Assembly: GCF_032884065.1 (NCBI RefSeq)
Contig: NC_088867.1
Location: forward strand, 53,033,929-53,097,928
Direction of reading: 5' to 3'
From: Artemia franciscana
Taxonomy: Eukaryota; Arthropoda; Branchiopoda; Anostraca; Artemiidae
DNA length: 64,000 nt
The translations under genes were made by a program, and so were the position numbers. Positions within the stretch are counted from its first letter, which is position 1. Every line of letters begins with the position of its first letter. The notes below the pieces were generated by a model. The model worked only from the letters and a program-made list of their open reading frames with translations, was not told the DNA's origin and ran no database searches. This document shows positions 1-11,017 of this stretch, in pieces.

Positions 1-165
1 GTAGAGTTGTGACAAAGAGTCAAACTTTAGCGTATAGAGCGAGGCGTTGTGGAGGTGAGAACCCCTTTCATATAAAGAATACTTTCTGTTCGTTTTAAAT
101 TTTAATGTCGCTCCTTACTTGCAGTTAAAAAAAACTTGTTTTTTATTTATTTAATATCATGAAAA
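1..165. repeat. R1 repeat fragment (palindrome-module arm)
   Basis: This stretch matches one arm of the R1 palindromic module seen at 50077-50215: the words CAAACTTTAGCG, TTCTGTTCGTTTTAA and GCTCCTTACTT occur in the same order and spacing. It lies in what should be a V-ATPase B intron and is cut by the left edge of the window. Confidence 0.8.
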
Positions 166-169
166 GACC

Positions 170-520
170 GTCTGTGCAACATCACAGGAAAAGCTAAGAG
201 AATCCGTTAGAGCTTCCAGGGCTTATTGTTGGGGATATTTAACTAAATCAAAATGCACCATGTGCATTCAACTTTGTCAAGAGGGCGTTTTTACGATATA
301 TCAGGAAAGTCTAAGGGTATTAAATTGAAACTCTCAGGACATTTTGAAGAAAGACAATGTAGTCATCCAAGATTGTCATGAGGATGTATCTGTGATATCT
401 CAGGATGTGTTCCGAGAAATAAGTTGAAACTTTCAAGGCAGCTTGAGGGGGATAGTCAATTAATATTTGTGTATACTCAAGGTTGTAACATGATGGGGGT
501 TACAATTCCTTCATTGTCAT
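170..520 (+). repeat. Degenerate ~125-bp tandem repeat, about 3 units
   Basis: Units share a pattern of the type GGTATTAAATTGAAACT..CAGG, followed by GA-rich sequence, CTAAATCAAAA and a GTTGTCAA word. The same unit forms the larger array at 35700-36960, so this is a dispersed satellite-like or transposon-derived repeat. No coding potential was seen. Confidence 0.65.
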
Positions 521-1469
521 AGAGGCCCAAAGATTACGCAGATTTTCAATCTATTTATTTTGATATTGTTTCCCGTACCATCCACTCGAAGTACTATAGT
601 ACAACTATTATTAAAATTTTTGTAAAAATTTTGTCTCAAGTATAAATAACAAGCCAAAATCTTTATTCTTACGGGGGGAAAACCAAAAAAAAAAGAATAT
701 TTAAGAAAATTCCTTAATTAACGAACATGCAAACTAAGTCAAATGAAAACGAACAGAAATTAATATTTAAAAAAAACTATTTCCGCTAACGAAGTTTTTC
801 AAAGAAAAGTAAAGAGCTACATCAAGCCAAAGACGAGCAAAAATAAAACGAAATAACAACTCAATCGTAAAATCTAAAGCATAAATTAGAATAAATAACC
901 CAGTTAAATTCAGAACGAACAGAAATTACCACAGGCAGGAGTAGGACTAGCATTCATGTGCCTTCTGAAGATCAGAACGTCGTTTGCGCTTAAATGAAAA
1001 CAAAATAGATTTCAAACGTTTTTTTTCAATAACGTTACTAAATCCAAAAATTACACTTTAAAGATTTAATATTACTGTATATTAAACTAGCAAACTACAA
1101 TCATGTGCTCTTTTCAGTTATCTTAGTTATTATGATACTTTTTCTTGTTTTTGATGTTTTGACAAATAAAAACAACCCCAAAAAAATCGTTTTCAGTAAA
1201 TCGCAAATAACGTTCTGGTCTTAAGAAGGTATAGGGTGCGTTAGCCCTACTGCTGTTTGTGATAATCTGTTTTTGTTTCAGGTTTTATTCCTGAATTGTT
1301 ATTTGACTTTATTTCTGCCCGTCATCGGTTTAATCTAGGTCTTTAGTTTCATTTGAAATACTTCATTTGTGTATTTTTTTATATTCGAAAAAAATTGATA
1401 AACAAAATCGTGAATTTTGCACGAAAGAAATATATTGAACCCATACGTTAAGAAACAGTAGTAACAAGA
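521..1469. other. Intronic AT-rich DNA, no feature seen
   Basis: A-rich and T-rich low-complexity sequence between repeats. No exon, promoter or RNA gene could be supported on either strand. Confidence 0.5.
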
Positions 1470-1850
1470 CAAAATGTTATAAAAAATAGCTCATCAGAGA
1501 GATACCACCGGGCTATGTACATGGGTTTTGTGACTTGGTATGTTGAGGACCTTTGCACCAATACAAAGTATATTGCAACCATACAAAAGAACATGACGTT
1601 GAAAAAAAATGAGAAAAAGAAAACACACACACAAAATGTTATCAATCAGGGGTTATCAGAGAGATACCACCAGCCAGTGTATATGGATTTTGCACTTTGG
1701 ATGTTGAGAACCTTTGCACCCATACAAAGTAAATTGCAGCCATACAAAAGACCATGACGTTGACCATATTTTATCAGTCGGGGCTCGTCAGAGAGATACC
1801 ACCAGCCTGTGTATATGGATTTTGCACTTCGAATGTTGAAAGTCTCTATA
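1470..1850 (+). repeat. Tandem repeat, 3 diverged units of ~130-165 bp
   Basis: The phrase CAGAGAGATACCACC begins units at about 1495, 1657 and 1788. Each is followed by a GTATATGGATTTTGCACTT-like stretch, CTTTGCACC and CATACAAA; the third unit is truncated. It lies in the V-ATPase B intron upstream of the exon at 2033. Confidence 0.8.
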
Positions 1851-2032
1851 GCAGTTCAAGGAATTCTGAAGGCCACTAAAGTCAGGATTAACAAGTACAA
1901 GTATAGGAAAGAATATAGGCAAAGCACCAAATAAAATCATTAAGCAAAAAAGAAGCGATGAAAAATAAAAACACATTTAATGCCTGGCATATACAAATAT
2001 GTATTGCTTTTATTTTTAGTTATTTTTTTTAG

Positions 2033-2162
2033 TATGCTTGCTATGCTATTGGCAAAGATGTTCAGGCTATGAAAGCTGTTGTAGGCGAAGAAGCTCTTAC
2101 TCCGGATGATCTTCTTTATTTGGAATTTTTAACGAAATTTGAGAAGAACTTCATTTCTCAAG
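2033..2162 (+). CDS. ATP6V1B: V-type proton ATPase subunit B, penultimate coding exon
   Basis: This exon encodes 43 residues plus one base, beginning [20 protein letters not shown] and ending FEKNFISQ. It is an almost invariant C-terminal stretch of the non-catalytic B subunit of the V1 sector, the cytosolic ATP-hydrolysing part of the proton pump that acidifies endomembrane compartments. The 5' border is a T-rich tract ending TTTAG; the 3' border is G|GTAAGT. The single leftover base joins the GA of the exon at 9222 to make Gly, keeping the family reading SQG-YENRTV, except that Ser replaces the usual Asn after Gly. The intervening intron is 7.06 kb and holds a LINE and an R1 repeat. All upstream exons lie outside the window. 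Confidence 0.95.
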
Positions 2163-3589
2163 GTAAGTTTCTTTCACTAAAAAGGGGCATGTTTGTACCT
2201 ATAGACGCAGTCTATGTACCTATAGATTGTAGCAGTTGAAAAAAGAAAAAAATGGAGAACGAATGTTGCTACGAAAGTGGCGAAGCTTGCTATATAGAAA
2301 GGAACCTTACAATGGAAAATCATAAAATTTATTTTGTTAATATGTTGTAAATAAATTCATGAAGAAACTACCAGAGAAATATGCTATTTTTATAATAAAA
2401 TAATTATTTGTCTTTGCAAATAGATACATTAATTTAATTGATATTAACCTTGTTAAGTTAAAATATGAACCATGTCAAAAATTGGAAGGATTCATAATTT
2501 TAATGCTGTCATTTGGAATTATGTAACAAACGACTTGGTAGAATCAGAATTTGGTGTGTTTGAGTTTAGATGGTATTTTTGCTACTATTTTTGGTATCTT
2601 TACGTTTCTTCTAAGATGCTTTGCCTATTTAGTATTTAAATTTCTATATTTAAAATTAGGGGCTTAATATGGTGCCAGGGTGTGATATGTCCCTTAAGCA
2701 GCAAAAAAAAAGTAAATCAGCTTTGAAAACAATTTTGACCGCTAAATTTTTTGGCATGATTGGCATGATTTTGGCAAGAAGATTGGGCAAGAAGTTTAAA
2801 AAAAATCCCAGTAACAGTAGAAATCGCATTAAGGAATTTATCCCGTTCCAAACAACTTCACATCATGCTGCTTAGCTTATGTGAAGCAGTATTTCCCCAA
2901 CTTCTCATCCTTAAAAACGAGTAATGAAATTAATTAAATAGGAAGACTACTTGAGGTTACCATATCAACAGCCGTGGTTAGTGGCCAGCTAGAAAACAGC
3001 AATATCTTCCGTCTCATAGTGGTCAGTTCATAAACGTACGTAACGATGGAAATTTGTGGGTTCCAACAAATGTATTTTGATTTGTTATTACTTAATTTTT
3101 GGAAGTTATATAAGACTTACGAAATGTATGGAATTTACCTAACGAATAAATGGTCTATAATTCAACAACCTCAATATATGGTAGTTTTGTGTATGACAAA
3201 AATAAAGGTATTTATACAGTAGTTTAAGGATTGGTGCTACTTCCTGATTGCTTATTCTAAAAGGAGTGGCCAAATTTTAAAGGTTGGGATTCACTGTTTT
3301 CAATAGTAAATGAGCCAAAGAGTACTTTTAATGGCGGTGAAATTTATATAAAATATGTATTTTGTTTGTTTGTTCTCTGATTTTTAGGGTGGCATATCTT
3401 ATTTTGTTTTTTATCATCCTGATAATTGAAGAATATCGGATTAAAAAAAAATAGTTCATTATAAATGTTTGTAGCTTAACATCTTCTATTATAAGGCACA
3501 ATAATAAAAGCATAAAAAGAAAGAAAAGACCATAAGAAAGAAAAAATTCATGTATCTCAAGAAATGAATAGAAAAACTTTATACAATTT
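2163..3589. other. V-ATPase B intron, no recognisable element
   Basis: AT-rich intronic sequence between the exon donor at 2163 and the first recognisable LINE sequence. Short open frames here have no protein-like composition and no splice context. Confidence 0.5.
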
Positions 3590-3829
3590 AAAATGCCCGC
3601 GATCAATTTAAGATCAGTTGTGATTAATTTGTGTGCGATTAATTTAAGATTGGGCCTGTCTAAGCCTGTGAAATTCGAATTTTCGGATTCTTTTGCTCAA
3701 TCTACGTGTTTCAGGCATGGCCTCAGGGTGTGCTATGAAATTTTTTCTGTTTACGAGTTTAAGGACCTACCCAAATATTTTTTAAATACCGATCACTAGA
3801 CCATCTGCAGAACTCCTGTCCCAGCGTTC

Positions 3830-3965
3830 TCTCAAAATGTGCTCATTGTGGAAGGCCGCACATATCAACAAAAGATGAGCCATGCATTGCTGATCCCAAC
3901 TGCGCAAACTACAACCAGAAACATCCTTCCTATAGCTTTTCCTGCCCTGTTATTAAGAATCGGAT
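3830..3965 (+). pseudogene. LINE ORF1 (gag-like) zinc-knuckle remnant
   Basis: Read in one frame, this encodes KCAHCGRPH, then CIADPNCANYNQKHPSYSFS and CP. The Cys/His spacing resembles the last knuckles of LINE ORF1 nucleic-acid-binding proteins, where CANC..HPAS..GCP is usual; here the second Cys of the last pair is Tyr. Upstream ORF1 (from about 3590) is broken by stops. Confidence 0.65.
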
Positions 3966-3968
3966 AAA

Positions 3969-5077
3969 GTGCAACTCCACCATTCAGCCATGAGTGCATC
4001 AGTCTCAGTTATTTCGTTTAATATAAATGGCAGCAAAGATACGGCTTTTATTACTGATGAGTTGTACGGTTCCTATGATTTGGTATGTCTCCAGGAGCAT
4101 CTTCTCACTACTTCAAGTTTGAATTTTTTGCGTCGAAGGCAGCATCATACTGCGTTCCTGAGTCCAGTAAAAGTTACTGGCGGTCGCCCTTCCGGTGGAC
4201 TAGCATGTGTCTTTAAACGGGACATTCATCTACCCTCCCCAGTACTCTTCTACTCCGTCGAATTTTTTTGGCTTTGCGTGTCGGCAGTATTGTATTTATG
4301 AACTCTTATCTCCCATATGAAGTATACTCGATCAGATCCTTGACTAAATTCGCAAAGGCTTGTGGTCTGCTGAAGAATCTTGTGAATCAGGTACTGTTAA
4401 ACTCTCTACAGTATATAATAATTGGGGACCTTAATACTGATATTAATCGATCTTTTGTGAAAAGTGATTCACTTTTTGAGTGTCTTCCATCGTATCGCGT
4501 TGTGCCCAAATCCCACAAATTTTCATATGTTCATCACTCTGGAAGTACAAGTGAAATTGACCATATTATTTGCTCGCCTGGTATTATCTCTTCTTCTGCT
4601 TCTGTTCATGTTAACGAGCAAGATACTGACCACATGCCAATTTCAGCGACATTTACAATGGATATTGATCTATCGGAAACCAATTGCTCGCGAAAAAAAT
4701 CGAAGTGGTTTGAAAAAAGCAACTGGAGCAAAGCAAATATACCGCACTGCATCTCTAACTTGACAGCCCTCCTTTCTACCGTATGTGTTCCATATCATCT
4801 TCTTCAGCGTCAGGTACCTACGAATGGTAAAGCCGATATTGACTGTTATTATAACCAACTTGTGATATGTATGAAAAGGGCAGAAGAAGCTGCCGTTTCT
4901 CGGCAACGTATTCGTAAAAGAACACAAAAACCTGTCCGGTCAATGGACCTTTGTTTAAAGTTGATAAAAAATAAAGCGAAACTATGGCTCCAGATATGGA
5001 ATGAATGTAGTCGGCCAAGTTTCGGTGTGTGGCTGATCTCAAACGTAAAACTAAAACCAGATATAAACGTTATCTGA
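3969..5077 (+). pseudogene. LINE ORF2 endonuclease domain, frameshifted
   Basis: The first frame (3969-4301) starts EN-like with VISFNINGS and LVCLQEHLL, then GGRPSGGLACVFKR. A frameshift near 4270 moves the reading to 4268-5077, which carries IIIGDLNTDIN, then EIDHI and a DHMPI motif. These are the Asp/Asn and Asp-His positions of exonuclease-endonuclease-phosphatase enzymes that nick target DNA for target-primed reverse transcription. Confidence 0.85.
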
Positions 5078-6388
5078 GGTCGGCACGTTACCGCGGTATG
5101 GACTTCCCTGTGAGTAGGAAAGATTGGCAAAAAGTGATCAATTCTGACAAGTTAAATGATGAAACTACGATAAGGAATTGCCTTCCACCTTCAGCTTGGT
5201 ATAAACATTATTCTTCGATTTTTTCGGTGATTAACTATTCAGTGCATTCTTTATATACTCGCCTTCTTACTCCCCTCTTTAGTACAACGCTTTCGCAACG
5301 CCATATAGTGCCCACATCTTTTTCTTCCGTAATTGATGCTGTGAAAAGTTTAAAATCTGATTCAATAGATGGTATTTCAGCTTCTTTTTCAAATGTGTCT
5401 ATGTACTTCAAGCGTACCTGAGAGTCTTCTGTGTGGCACTGTTTCATGACTTTTAAAAGGGGAAAGTTACCGACTGAACGTTCCTGCTATCGACCTATTA
5501 CTGTCTCTTGTAATATTAGCAAGGTTTTTGAGTATATCCTTCTACCTTTTTTGACTAAAAATATTAATGAGGGTGAGAACCAATTTGGTTTTCGGCATGA
5601 GTTGGTTTGTCAGCATGCTCATAAGATTCTGTCTTCTTTACTGGCTGATAATTCTTCCAAGGGAAATGGTCTTTATATTTGCGCTTTGGATCTTTCAAAA
5701 GTGTTTGATAGTGCGGTCCATAGTCAGCTCCTTTTTTCTCTGTATAATTCTGGGGTCAATCTCTCTGTTATAATGTTTCTTAGGTTTTAGTATTCAAATT
5801 CTTATCTTCAATTAAGATCTGCACCAGACACTATTATAAGGATACGAAGAGGAATTAGGCAGGGCTATGTTCTGTCCTCTACGCTTTTTAAAATTTGTAT
5901 TTCTAGTGTGCTGGCCAAGATTTCAGGTACTTACCTTTCTGGTCTTACGGATGTTCTTGTCTAGCGTATGCTGACGACTTCTGATTAGCCGTTCCAAAAA
6001 GGGTCTTTCCCAAATGGTCTCTGTAGTTTCTGATGCTTTCCCTGATATTGGCCTTTCACTTAATATAGATAAATGGGAGTTTCTTCCCTATAACTGTACT
6101 ACTGCTACTTCCCTTCACTGTAATAACTTTACTATCCCTCTTGTTGATTTTATTCGTTGGCTTGGTATCTCTATTACTAACAATCTTTCGAGCTTACGTC
6201 AGCGTACTGTTTGTGATATAAGTAAAAAAATTCAGATTGGCTATGCAAAGATTGTTGCAAACAGGGGGATGTATAATAGACGTGCGCTGGCCAAAGTTTA
6301 TTCTACTTTCTGTGATCATTCTGTCCTTTATGCTTCAGGTCTTTTCCCCCTTCTCAGTAATGGTATTTTAAAAAGAATTCGGATTTAA
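5029..6388 (+). pseudogene. LINE ORF2 reverse transcriptase, broken into several frames
   Basis: Pieces at 5029-5421, 5431-5790, about 5800-5985 and 6014-6388 give RT landmarks in order: a YRPITV motif, the first catalytic Asp in CALDLSKVFDSA, the RRGIRQG motif, the catalytic YADD at 5967-5978, and GLSLNIDK after it. A stop follows YADD one residue later, and in-frame stops and shifts separate the pieces. No activity is expected. Confidence 0.85.
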
Positions 6389-6672
6389 AAAATTTTTAAA
6401 GATTTTAAATCTTGCAAATTTCTTCTGTATCTCCCACCTTGGACAAAAAACCGGACTCTTATTAGAAAATTTTCAGTTCCTGATATAACTTTAAAGTTGG
6501 AGATTGCTCACAGGAAACTCTCCAGTACAGCTTGTGCGCACCTATCCCCTCACCACCGTCTTATCCGTTTTTTCGTTGATTTTGTGAGTGTGTTTTTTTG
6601 TAATATTGATTTTTACTCCACCATATTTACTTTATATATCGTGTGGGTGAAAAATAAAATAAATAAATAAAT

Positions 6673-7139
6673 ATGCGTATCTGTGTGCATGTTTGACGCA
6701 AAAAGCCCTGCATGGCCATAGCCACACAAAACAAAAAGAAAAAAACGGGACCTACCTGCTTAAAGTAAGCAAGTCTACTTAACGTGGCAAAATTTTCCCA
6801 AGCTAACCAAGACCTGCTTTGCGTAGATTGGATTTTTGACTTTAAATAATTATTGAAAATAATGGCTGCTGACTAATTACCGCTTACAGAGTTATCCCAG
6901 CTTGGTCCTATTGGATTGAAGATTGATCGTGTCAAAAATCCAATATTCCTCCATTCTCTTTGATACGGTGTTTTGATTATTTAAATTTCATCTTGTACTT
7001 ATGCGAAGTCTTGGATGGGCAGTACTTCTTCTTTCTCTTGTTGTCAGTGATTAACAGCGACCACTGAACATGATCAATTGATCTTCCGATGTTTAAAGAT
7101 GTAGTGCAATCTAGCGACGCTATGTTGGACTCTATGCGT
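6673..7139. other. V-ATPase B intron, nothing recognised
   Basis: Mixed-composition intronic sequence between the LINE tail and an R1 repeat. No exon or element was identified. Confidence 0.45.
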
Positions 7140-8037
7140 AAATTAAATAAAAAAAAACAAGTTTTTTAGCTGAAAGTAAGGAGCGACATTAAAACTTAAA
7201 ACGAACAGAAATTACTTCGTATATGAAAGGGGCTGCTTCCTCATCAACGCCCCGCTCTTTACGCTAAAGTTTGACTCTTTCTCTCAACTCTGCTTTTTAA
7301 AACAGTAAAAAATTGATTTTTGCGGAGAGCCAATGATTTTGGCTCCCCACAGAGGAATAATTAACACGAAATTTGCAAGTTCTTTTTTTTTTTTTTTGGC
7401 TAAATGGCTTTCTCATAGTTTTGATTGAACGATTTTGAGAAAAAAAGGAACGGTGGAGGAAGTCTAGTTGCCCTGCGATTTTTTGGTTATTTAAAAAGGC
7501 AACTAGAACTTTTAATTTTTTACGAATGTTTTTATTAGCAAAAGATAAACGTAACTTATAAATTAGCTTACGTAACGAACTTTTGTAATCTCATGTTTTT
7601 ATTACATATATGAGGGGTTCACCCCCGCGTCAGTACCTCGCTCTTTACACTAAACATTAAATTTTGTCCCAATTCATTAAGAATGACCCCTGAATCACAA
7701 AAGGCGTAGAATAAATAGTTGAAATCACTAAAAATGCTTTAGCGTAAAGAGCGAGGTATTAGGAGGAGGTGAGCCCCTCATATGCGTAATAATTTCTGTT
7801 CGTTTTAAGTTTTAATGCTGCTCCTTACTTCCAGTTGAAAAAACTTTCCATGTTTATTTTTTCATTGTTTTTTTAAATAATACTAGAAAATCCTGCGCTC
7901 CCTTCATGGAAATTTTCTTCCCCCATGACAAATTCCTCGATGGAAAGTTCCCCCAACATATCCCCCTCTTGTCAACCCCCCCCCTAACCAAAAAATCCCC
8001 CTGAAAACGTCTGTACACTTCCCAATAAGCATTACTA

Positions 8038-8061
8038 TATGTAAGCACTCGTGCTTACATA
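8038..8061. repeat. Perfect 11-bp inverted repeat
   Basis: The arms TATGTAAGCAC and GTGCTTACATA are separated by TC. It lies inside the R1 copy, and the later arm is absent from other R1 copies at this place, so it looks copy-specific. Confidence 0.7.
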
Positions 8062-8720
8062 TAGAAGTTTGTAACTTGTAACTTATATATACAAGTTTGT
8101 AACTTGTAGCCCCTCCCATGGGGATTCTGGGGGTTGTAAGTCGTCCCCAAAGACATAGTTATAAGGTTTTTTGACTACGCTGAATAAAATTGCTATCTCA
8201 GAATTTTGATCCGTTGACTTTGGTAAAATAATTAGCGTGGAAGGGGGCCTAGGTGCCCTCCAATTTTTTTGGTCACTTAAAAAGGGCACTAGAATTTTCA
8301 TTTCCGTTAGAATGAGCCCTCTCGCAAGATTCTAGGACCACTGGGTCGATACGATCACCCATGGGAAAAAAAAACAAACAAATAAACACGCATCCGTGAT
8401 CTGCCTTCTGGAAAAAAATACAAAATTCCACATTTTTGTAGATAGGAACTTGAAACTTCTACAATAGGGTTCTCTGATACGCTGAATCTGATGGTGTGAT
8501 TTTCGTTAAGATTCTATGACTTTTAGGGGGTGTTTCCCCCTATCTTCTAAAATAAGGGAAATTTTCTCAGGCTCGTAACTTTTGATGGGTAAGACTAAAC
8601 ATGATGAAACTTATATATTTAAAATCAGCATTAAAATGCGATTCTTTTGATGTAGCTATTGGTATCAAAATTCCATTTTTTAGAGTTTTGGTTACTATTG
8701 AACCGGGTCGCTCCTTACTA

Positions 8721-8740
8721 CAGTTCATTACCACGAACTG
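8721..8740 (+). other. R1 terminal hairpin
   Basis: The arms CAGTTCAT and ACGAACTG flank a TACC loop. There is one mismatch, which a CpG-type G-to-A change relative to the other copies would explain. TTTGAT follows, after which the flanks of different copies diverge. Confidence 0.75.
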
Positions 8741-9221
8741 TTTGATAATGTAATTTAGTCATATTAAACGAAACTCAAATTGATAAAAATGATTACATGG
8801 CTATTAGTCGAACTGAATGTTGGAAATGGAAAATGTGCTCATTTTTGGGCTATGTATCGCATCAACTATGCAGTTTATACAAACGAAATGCCTATCAATA
8901 AATATTAATTTGTGCAATTTTTTGTGTGTGCACAAAACGAAGTTTTTTTGTGTTGGAAATCGCTAGAGTGAGAATTCACCTTGATTAAATTATCTGAAAT
9001 AATAATGAATAAAAAATAATAAAAATTGAACCCTAAAACATAAGCAAATGCATTGGATACAATAGCAAAAACATATATAAAAGCAACTAATAAGCACAAA
9101 AGGCATCAATAAAGCAACAATAAAAGATGATGTCACAAAAGTTCTTGTTTGGTATCAGCAAAAAAACAAAAAACAAAAAAAAGATATCTTCATCAAAGCT
9201 TATATATTTGTTCTTTCGCAG

Positions 9222-9370
9222 GAAGCTATGAAAATCGAACGGTTTTTGAATCCTTAGACATTGGATGGCAACTTCTTCGTATCTTCCCTAAGGAAATGCT
9301 TAAGCGTATTCCAGCGTCAGTTTTGGCCGAATACTACCCAAGAGACGCCAGAGGGAGACACAATGAGTAA
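9222..9370 (+). CDS. ATP6V1B: V-type proton ATPase subunit B, last coding exon and stop
   Basis: After the acceptor TTTCGCAG, two bases complete a Gly codon. The exon then reads [20 protein letters not shown], then [20 protein letters not shown] and DARGRHNE before TAA at 9368-9370. This is the C-terminal helical domain of subunit B. Family members commonly end shortly after the PRD motif, so the tail length is as expected; the final few residues are lineage-specific. This exon fixes the gene's 3' end, and nothing suggests a pseudogene: both recognised exons are in phase and unbroken. Confidence 0.96.
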
Positions 9371-9810
9371 ATGTAACGCGGGCCAGTGCTACCTATTTAG
9401 AATGTAAGACTGTATAGGCACTGATGAAATGACGATATTACATTCCTTCGTTTTAAGTCGTTTCTTAAAAATTTTGTGTTTGATATTTGTTGTTTCTCGT
9501 ATCTATATTCTTTGTGATTTACGTTTTTGTTATTTGCGTGCTTTAGGAAATAATAAGTTTCAGTGTTTTGATCTATCAATTTGAATTACGAAGCGCAAAT
9601 ATCGGTCAAACAGCTTTCCGCTGAATGATTGAAAAACAAGGCCAGTTTCGCTTGTTAGTAACATCATTGTATATTATCGTAGTGTCATTATATACACTCA
9701 TCAGTGTATCGTTCGAACGGGAAGCATGTGTTTATTTAAAAACAAAAAATGCCATCCAGGAAAGAAATATTTAAACTGCTCCAAAGGAAGAGCGAAGAGA
9801 ACAGAGTCTG

Positions 9811-9816
9811 AATAAA
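9811..9816 (+). terminator. Candidate polyadenylation signal for V-ATPase B
   Basis: The first clear AATAAA downstream of the stop at 9370, giving a 3' UTR of about 460 nt. A T/G-rich stretch follows within 30 bases, as expected for a downstream element. Other signals further on cannot be excluded. Confidence 0.5.
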
Positions 9817-10905
9817 GATATTTTTCTTCGGGGGGAAATTGGCTACAAAACTGAGCTTCGACTTCTGTCAAAACTGAGCCTTCTTCTGCATAAAGCTGAA
9901 GCCACCAGATTTCAGCGGACCGACAGTGGGCTGAAGTCGAAGGATTTATATGCTAATATCGGATATAATATTTTGATTGAGAAACGCTTAATCAGAATTG
10001 ATCCAAACAAAATTTAAGATATTTAAATCCAAAATAGGCTACTTCATATTTTTTCCCTCGGTAAACTATTATATTGTACTAAAATCAGACGCATTATATA
10101 TCAACTGAGAGTAACCACGAAAAACAGTTTTCAAGACTTTGTCATATAAATTTCATCTTCTAATTTACTCTTAACTAATTCTTAACATGAAAAGATCGAA
10201 GGTAAAATTACCATTATGTGGCAATAGTGATGAAAATTGTAATGAGGTTCAAACGAATCTGATAGTGGATTGTCTGAGCCACATACTAGTCACACTTGCG
10301 AATAAAGCTGAAATTATATACAACTACAGTCTGTAATGTATCCCGTTCGTAATTTTTGATTTGGGCTGCGTTCCACCTTCAACTATGACTTTTATTGTTC
10401 ACCTCTCAGAGTGAAGATAGAAGGCCATCTTTTTTTATTTCAAAAAGATGGAAGCTTTGAACAGCAGTTTTCCTATCAGAATGATGAGCCATGAAAAGAT
10501 TCATAGACATAAGTAGACAAAGCCTTGGAACAAATTAATGCGCTTTTCAAACTAATATCTTGCCAGTTCAGTTTTCCGCTTCTGTAGCACAAGCGTGATG
10601 CAAAATCAAGGAAAACCAGATCATCTTTAATTTTCTTTGATTTTTTTTAACGCAGGTTAATATAGGGTCCTTGAGAATAAAAGTTTTTGTGATCCTAATA
10701 CTTGGATTAATCTTATGAACTTTTTACCAAACGTTAGTTATTCTCCTTCCAGTTTATTAAGCTTGTGAAGAAATGAGTAATTTGGGGCCAAATGGATGAA
10801 GTTATAAAGCTAGCAATGAAAAAAAAAATCAAAACAAGTTTGGTTTAATTTTGATGTAGAATTTTGATAACAATTATTTTTACTTTACAACGAGAAGAAT
10901 TACAG
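9817..10905. other. Intergenic sequence, nothing recognised
   Basis: Between the V-ATPase B 3' end and a possible exon at 10906. No repeat family or coding exon could be supported. Confidence 0.4.
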
Positions 10906-11017
10906 CAAATTCTGGCCGGCTTTCGAACAAAAGTGTTGGGGGAGGAATACTTTGAGTTTGTTTCTTTGCCATCTATTGAATGTCGTAGTTGGCAATTCCC
11001 AGGAAACATTATAATTG
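10906..11017 (+). CDS. Possible internal exon of an unrecognised gene
   Basis: The open frame reads QILAGFRTKVLGEEYFEFVS, then LPSIECRSWQFPGNIII, with a protein-like composition unlike the Lys/Ile/Phe-rich noise around it. A plausible acceptor (ATTACAG) precedes it and a donor (G|GTATGT) follows after one base of a codon. That phase is exactly completed by the open frame at 14211. I do not recognise the family. If real, at least one more upstream coding exon is needed, since no convincing start lies in this exon; none was found between 9370 and 10905. It could also be a relic or chance open frame. Confidence 0.35.

Larger units (their letters stand above)
3590..6672 (+). mobile_element. Decayed non-LTR retrotransposon (LINE) with gag knuckle, EN and RT
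   Basis: Order on the + strand: a gag-like zinc-knuckle remnant (about 3830-3965), an apurinic-type endonuclease (about 3990-4690), a reverse transcriptase (about 5300-6390) and an AT-rich tail ending in repeated AAAT units near 6650-6672. This is the ORF1-EN-RT order of jockey, I and CR1-type elements; the clade is not resolved. The element lies in sense orientation inside the last V-ATPase B intron. Several frameshifts and stops interrupt both ORFs, so it is not autonomous now. Confidence 0.9.
7140..8746 (+). repeat. R1 repeat copy, forward orientation
   Basis: The copy starts with the R1 head module (GAAAGTAAGGAGCGACATTA, ATATGAAAGGGGCTG, CGCTCTTTACGCTAAAGTTT). It continues through the C-rich middle and ends in the R1 terminal hairpin at 8721-8740 followed by TTTGAT. 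Its order matches the copy at 49915-51659. It ends about 475 bp before the acceptor of the last V-ATPase B exon. Confidence 0.85.

Noticed and set aside
9149-9221. Upstream extension of the last V-ATPase B exon frame to an ATG at 9149.
   Set aside because: The acceptor at 9220-9221 and protein homology begin the exon at 9222; the upstream Lys-rich residues are intronic.
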